A stretch of 64,000 nt of DNA, taken from positions 292,773-356,772 of the forward strand of contig NZ_JACHEB010000007.1 in the NCBI RefSeq assembly GCF_014201335.1, read 5' to 3'. A program made the translations under genes and the position numbers. Within the stretch, counting starts at the first letter, position 1; every line of letters starts with the position of its first letter. Under the pieces are notes generated by a model. The model searched no databases and was not told the origin of the DNA. It saw nothing but the letters and a program-made list of their open reading frames with translations. Source of the DNA: Tunturiibacter gelidiferens. GTDB lineage: Bacteria; Acidobacteriota; Terriglobia; Terriglobales; Acidobacteriaceae. This document shows, piece after piece, positions 62,035 to 64,000 of the stretch.

Positions 62035-63243
62035 TTACGCAGGAGAGGTTGAGAACGTGCCGCTGCAAAAACTGGCCGGCCGCTTCGTAACAAGCGCAAG
62101 GCGTTTCTCAGCTCTCACTGCGACCAACCCACGGGTAAAGTAGTCTGCGTGCTCGCTAGAAATTTCTACCGTCATCTCTTGCCGGTCGCGGATCTCACAG
62201 GCGACCGGGCTGCTACTGCCGACTAAGAAAACTCCCTGCGGAATCGTTGTCGTGCTGACCACATCAAGCCCGAAGATTCTCGGCGTGGTGAGTGATTGTG
62301 GGCTTCCGAGGATGTACCTGCCTAAGCTGTCCTTGGTCAGCGCAATCGTCCACCAGTCATTCGTGTTGAGGATCACGAAGGTTGGGTCAATCTCCTTTGC
62401 CGCGTTAATCTGGCGAATGGCCGTGGCGATGACGTCGAGGTAAGTCCATCCGTGAGTGGCAGAGAGCAGACCCGAATTGAACGCTTGTGCCTGTGGCAGA
62501 AGCCCGTGCAGATTCTCTCCAGTATCATCACCGGCCAACAGTTGAAGCTCCTCTTCCAAATTAATGTAGTAGGGTAGGCTCGACTGAATGAATCCCATCA
62601 GCTCAGTCATGTCGTCGAGCACTTGTTTAGTGGCTGGAATCCACGTGGCGATCAAACGAACCTTCTCGCTCAAGGAAGTGAAGACCAGTTGGTTCTCTGG
62701 CCTGACGGACGCTTCTGGAACGGGCGACCCCGGCGAGAGCGGAGTGGTCACCTTGACGAAGTCAACTGCGGTCATCGTTGTCGGTCTCGCATACAAGACG
62801 TTGCGAACCCTCAACACCTGCCGCGCTTCCGGCGTGATCCCCGCGATTCTGTCGATCTGCAAGACGCCGGTCGTGGACACGCCAACAGGATTCAGCGCAT
62901 CACCTTCCGATGAGCCAGACACGGTCGAGCTGATGATGCTCTTGCGGTCCATGAGTTCCGAATACTCAGAACCCTTCAGGTGCAGCACTGCGGTACCACG
63001 ACGATCCTTCAAGATTCGTTGAATGCCTTCGTTCTCACGAATTGTCTTGAGCAGGGTCGAGCCGTTGCCGAAAGAAGAGTCACCGAAGAGGCGGTTGGCC
63101 ATCTTGCTGTCGAGGGAATCGACCTGAGTCTGAAGTTGGGCCAGCTTGCTGGCTGGAGCGGCGGCGGCAATCCCGGCGCGTAAAGCGTCGAGCGCGGATT
63201 TCAATTCGGGATCAAGGACACCCTTGTTAGCTGGCGTGGTCAT
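62035..63243 (-). CDS. HK97-type major capsid protein
   Basis: A 402-residue capsid protein. Residues about 1-85 form the helical scaffold (delta) domain (VLDPELKSALDALRAGIAAA, LAQLQTQVDSLDSKMANRLF), removed by the protease in relatives; the mature capsid follows with SEGDALNPVGVSTTGVLQID, VRLIATWIPATKQVLDDMTE, GDDTGENLHGLL and GLDVVSTTTIPQGVFLVGS, the family's P-loop and A-domain strands. AGGAG precedes the ATG. It is the first of the pair on the minus strand; two small genes lie upstream. Confidence 0.93.
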   Translation of the reverse strand: MTTPANKGVLDPELKSALDALRAGIAAAAPASKLAQLQTQVDSLDSKMANRLFGDSSFGNGSTLLKTIRENEGIQRILKDRRGTAVLHLKGSEYSELMDRKSIISSTVSGSSEGDALNPVGVSTTGVLQIDRIAGITPEARQVLRVRNVLYARPTTMTAVDFVKVTTPLSPGSPVPEASVRPENQLVFTSLSEKVRLIATWIPATKQVLDDMTELMGFIQSSLPYYINLEEELQLLAGDDTGENLHGLLPQAQAFNSGLLSATHGWTYLDVIATAIRQINAAKEIDPTFVILNTNDWWTIALTKDSLGRYILGSPQSLTTPRIFGLDVVSTTTIPQGVFLVGSSSPVACEIRDRQEMTVEISSEHADYFTRGLVAVRAEKRLALVTKRPASFCSGTFSTSPA

Positions 63244-63405
63244 GAGAGACGCTCCTGTACTTACAAATTCGATTGGGATTTGTCCCCGAGTGCCTGGAGC
63301 GGCTCGGACTGGCGCTGTTGCGACGACCTCCTACAGACGCGCGTGCCCTGAATGGGCGGGTCGCGGAGAGGTCGTAACGCCTGCAATCATTATGCGCCAT
63401 AATCA

Positions 63406-63630
63406 TCATCGTTCAAGCCAGTAATCTCGGCCTGCGGCTCGCAATATTCGCTTCGCCCGGTTTAGATCCGCGACCGTGTACTCGGTCTCGGGCTGCAATG
63501 TCAGACCGGTTCGTTCGAGATATGCGGCGGCAAGAGCATCGTGAACGGCGAGCGCCTGCTTAAACATTTGCATCATGTGGCATTTGAACAAATCGAAGAT
63601 TGGGTCGTCCCTTGAAGTTGGGCTAGGCAT
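63406..63630 (-). CDS. small hypothetical protein of the element
   Basis: A 74-residue mainly helical protein (FDLFKCHMMQMFKQALAVHD, LAAAYLERTGLTLQ, LNRAKRILRAAGRDYWLER). The gene overlaps the preceding one by eight bases, so the two are coupled. No family recognised; its position just before the capsid gene fits a head-assembly or regulatory accessory. Confidence 0.6.
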   Translation of the reverse strand: MPSPTSRDDPIFDLFKCHMMQMFKQALAVHDALAAAYLERTGLTLQPETEYTVADLNRAKRILRAAGRDYWLER

Positions 63631-63865
63631 CGTACGTCCTCGCTGGCTTGCTGGTGAGCAGTTTGATTTTCAGATCCATTGCTTGCAACATTTCTCCTTG
63701 CGCGTGCTGCACGTTCTTCAACTGTTCAATCTCCGCCTCCTGCTGTTGAGTTTTGATCTCCATTGCGACGAGTTGTTCCGCCAGCCGTTGAATTGCATCT
63801 TCGATCGTTAGCTCTAGGGCTACTCCGTCGTCCCTCTTCACTGGGTTCTCGCTAGTTGCATCCAT
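63623..63865 (-). CDS. small coiled-coil protein of the element
   Basis: An 80-residue protein with a heptad-like coiled coil from about residue 22 to 66 (LAEQLVAMEIKTQQQEAEIE, QLKNVQHAQGEMLQAMDLKI). It overlaps the next gene by eight bases. No family recognised. The 135 bases from here to the window edge contain nothing I can name. Confidence 0.6.
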   Translation of the reverse strand: MDATSENPVKRDDGVALELTIEDAIQRLAEQLVAMEIKTQQQEAEIEQLKNVQHAQGEMLQAMDLKIKLLTSKPARTYDA

Positions 63866-64000
63866 GTGCGTCTTCCTGTTCTAGAAAAATCTCAAAACCT
63901 GCGGCAGTTTGTGAAAGAGAACCCTGTGGTCTGTAAAGCGGCGACCGTAGAGATTCGACCGGCCCTCCCCCTTGGCAGAGAGTGTCCGCAGCGTATCGCT

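Larger units (their letters stand above)
57751..64000 (+). mobile_element. tRNA-Ser-integrated element, right end beyond window
   Basis: Gene order from the tRNA: integrase (+), small ORF (-), DUF5677/6988-like gene (-), DUF4238 gene (+), HK97-type prohead protease (-), HK97-type major capsid (-), two small ORFs (-). The integrase next to a tRNA, capsid-processing genes and small unknown genes mark a prophage, a capsid-bearing phage satellite or a remnant. Portal, terminase and tail genes are not in the visible 6 kb. I found no second copy of the tRNA 3' end inside the window, so the attR site must lie to the right. Confidence 0.8.

Overview
The window reads as a chromosomal segment of a soil acidobacterium of the Acidobacteriaceae type (Granulicella, Edaphobacter or Terriglobus are the closest style). 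This is an inference from gene families: Ig-like lipoproteins, an SBBP-repeat propeller protein, an S53 pro-kumamolisin, TolB/TPR regulators with the typical acidobacterial N-terminal domain, several ECF sigma factors with membrane partners, and many secreted or outer-membrane proteins. No rRNA or marker gene is present to fix the genus.

Layout. 1-5.3 kb: envelope and secreted genes (partial Ig-like lipoprotein, Mpo1/DUF962 protein, beta-barrel protein, BON-domain protein, and a serine-hydrolase homologue that lacks two catalytic residues). 5.3-10.3 kb: minus-strand signalling genes (SpoIIE-type phosphatase, LytTR response regulator, zinc-ribbon membrane protein, putative sigma partner, ECF sigma factor). 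10.3-13.1 kb: rlmB overlapping an M1-peptidase-like protein without the catalytic Glu. 13.5-28.8 kb: mostly minus-strand AsmA, two signal peptidases I, a TonB-C protein, S53 protease, haem peroxidase, SBBP protein, RNase III and a TPR protein. 28.9-32.8 kb: a second sigma/anti-sigma pair followed by ApbE and a Gfo/Idh oxidoreductase. 32.9-37.2 kb: PhoU-like, DUF1330, YciF-type and His-rich stress proteins and a DUF1254/DUF1214 lipoprotein. 38-40.1 kb: a coupled kynA-kynU pair for tryptophan breakdown. 40.4-46.3 kb: an AT-richer, partly decayed stretch with a multiply frameshifted GT87/propeller pseudogene, a porin-like protein with a c-type cytochrome, and a sugar methyltransferase with a suspicious 3' end. 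46.1-53.2 kb: a TolB/TPR regulator, receiver-like protein, UspA, and a complete EmrA/EmrB/TolC-type efflux operon. 53.3-57.6 kb: a GAF-GGDEF-EAL protein and a GT-C membrane protein.

From 57.75 kb to the end lies an integrated element: tRNA-Ser(UGA), a P4-type tyrosine integrase, a short cargo region (small ORF, DUF5677/6988-like gene, DUF4238 gene), then an HK97-type prohead protease and major capsid protein on the opposite strand. The capsid gene comes before the protease gene, which is not the usual phage order. The element runs off the window.

The most unusual non-coding signal is a modular intergenic element present three times (7498-7815, 13083-13303, 37560-37876). Each copy has, in the same order, a promoter-like conserved block, a strong hairpin, two tandem 29-nt units, a spacer and a G-rich GGTACC end. 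It may be a non-coding RNA family or a non-autonomous dispersed element. A second signal is a set of CCAC/GTGG motifs spaced by about one or two helical turns, seen inside one copy of the module and again at 16.15-16.31 kb. Coordinates, reading frames and alignments were checked by hand; family assignments are from recognition, not database searches.
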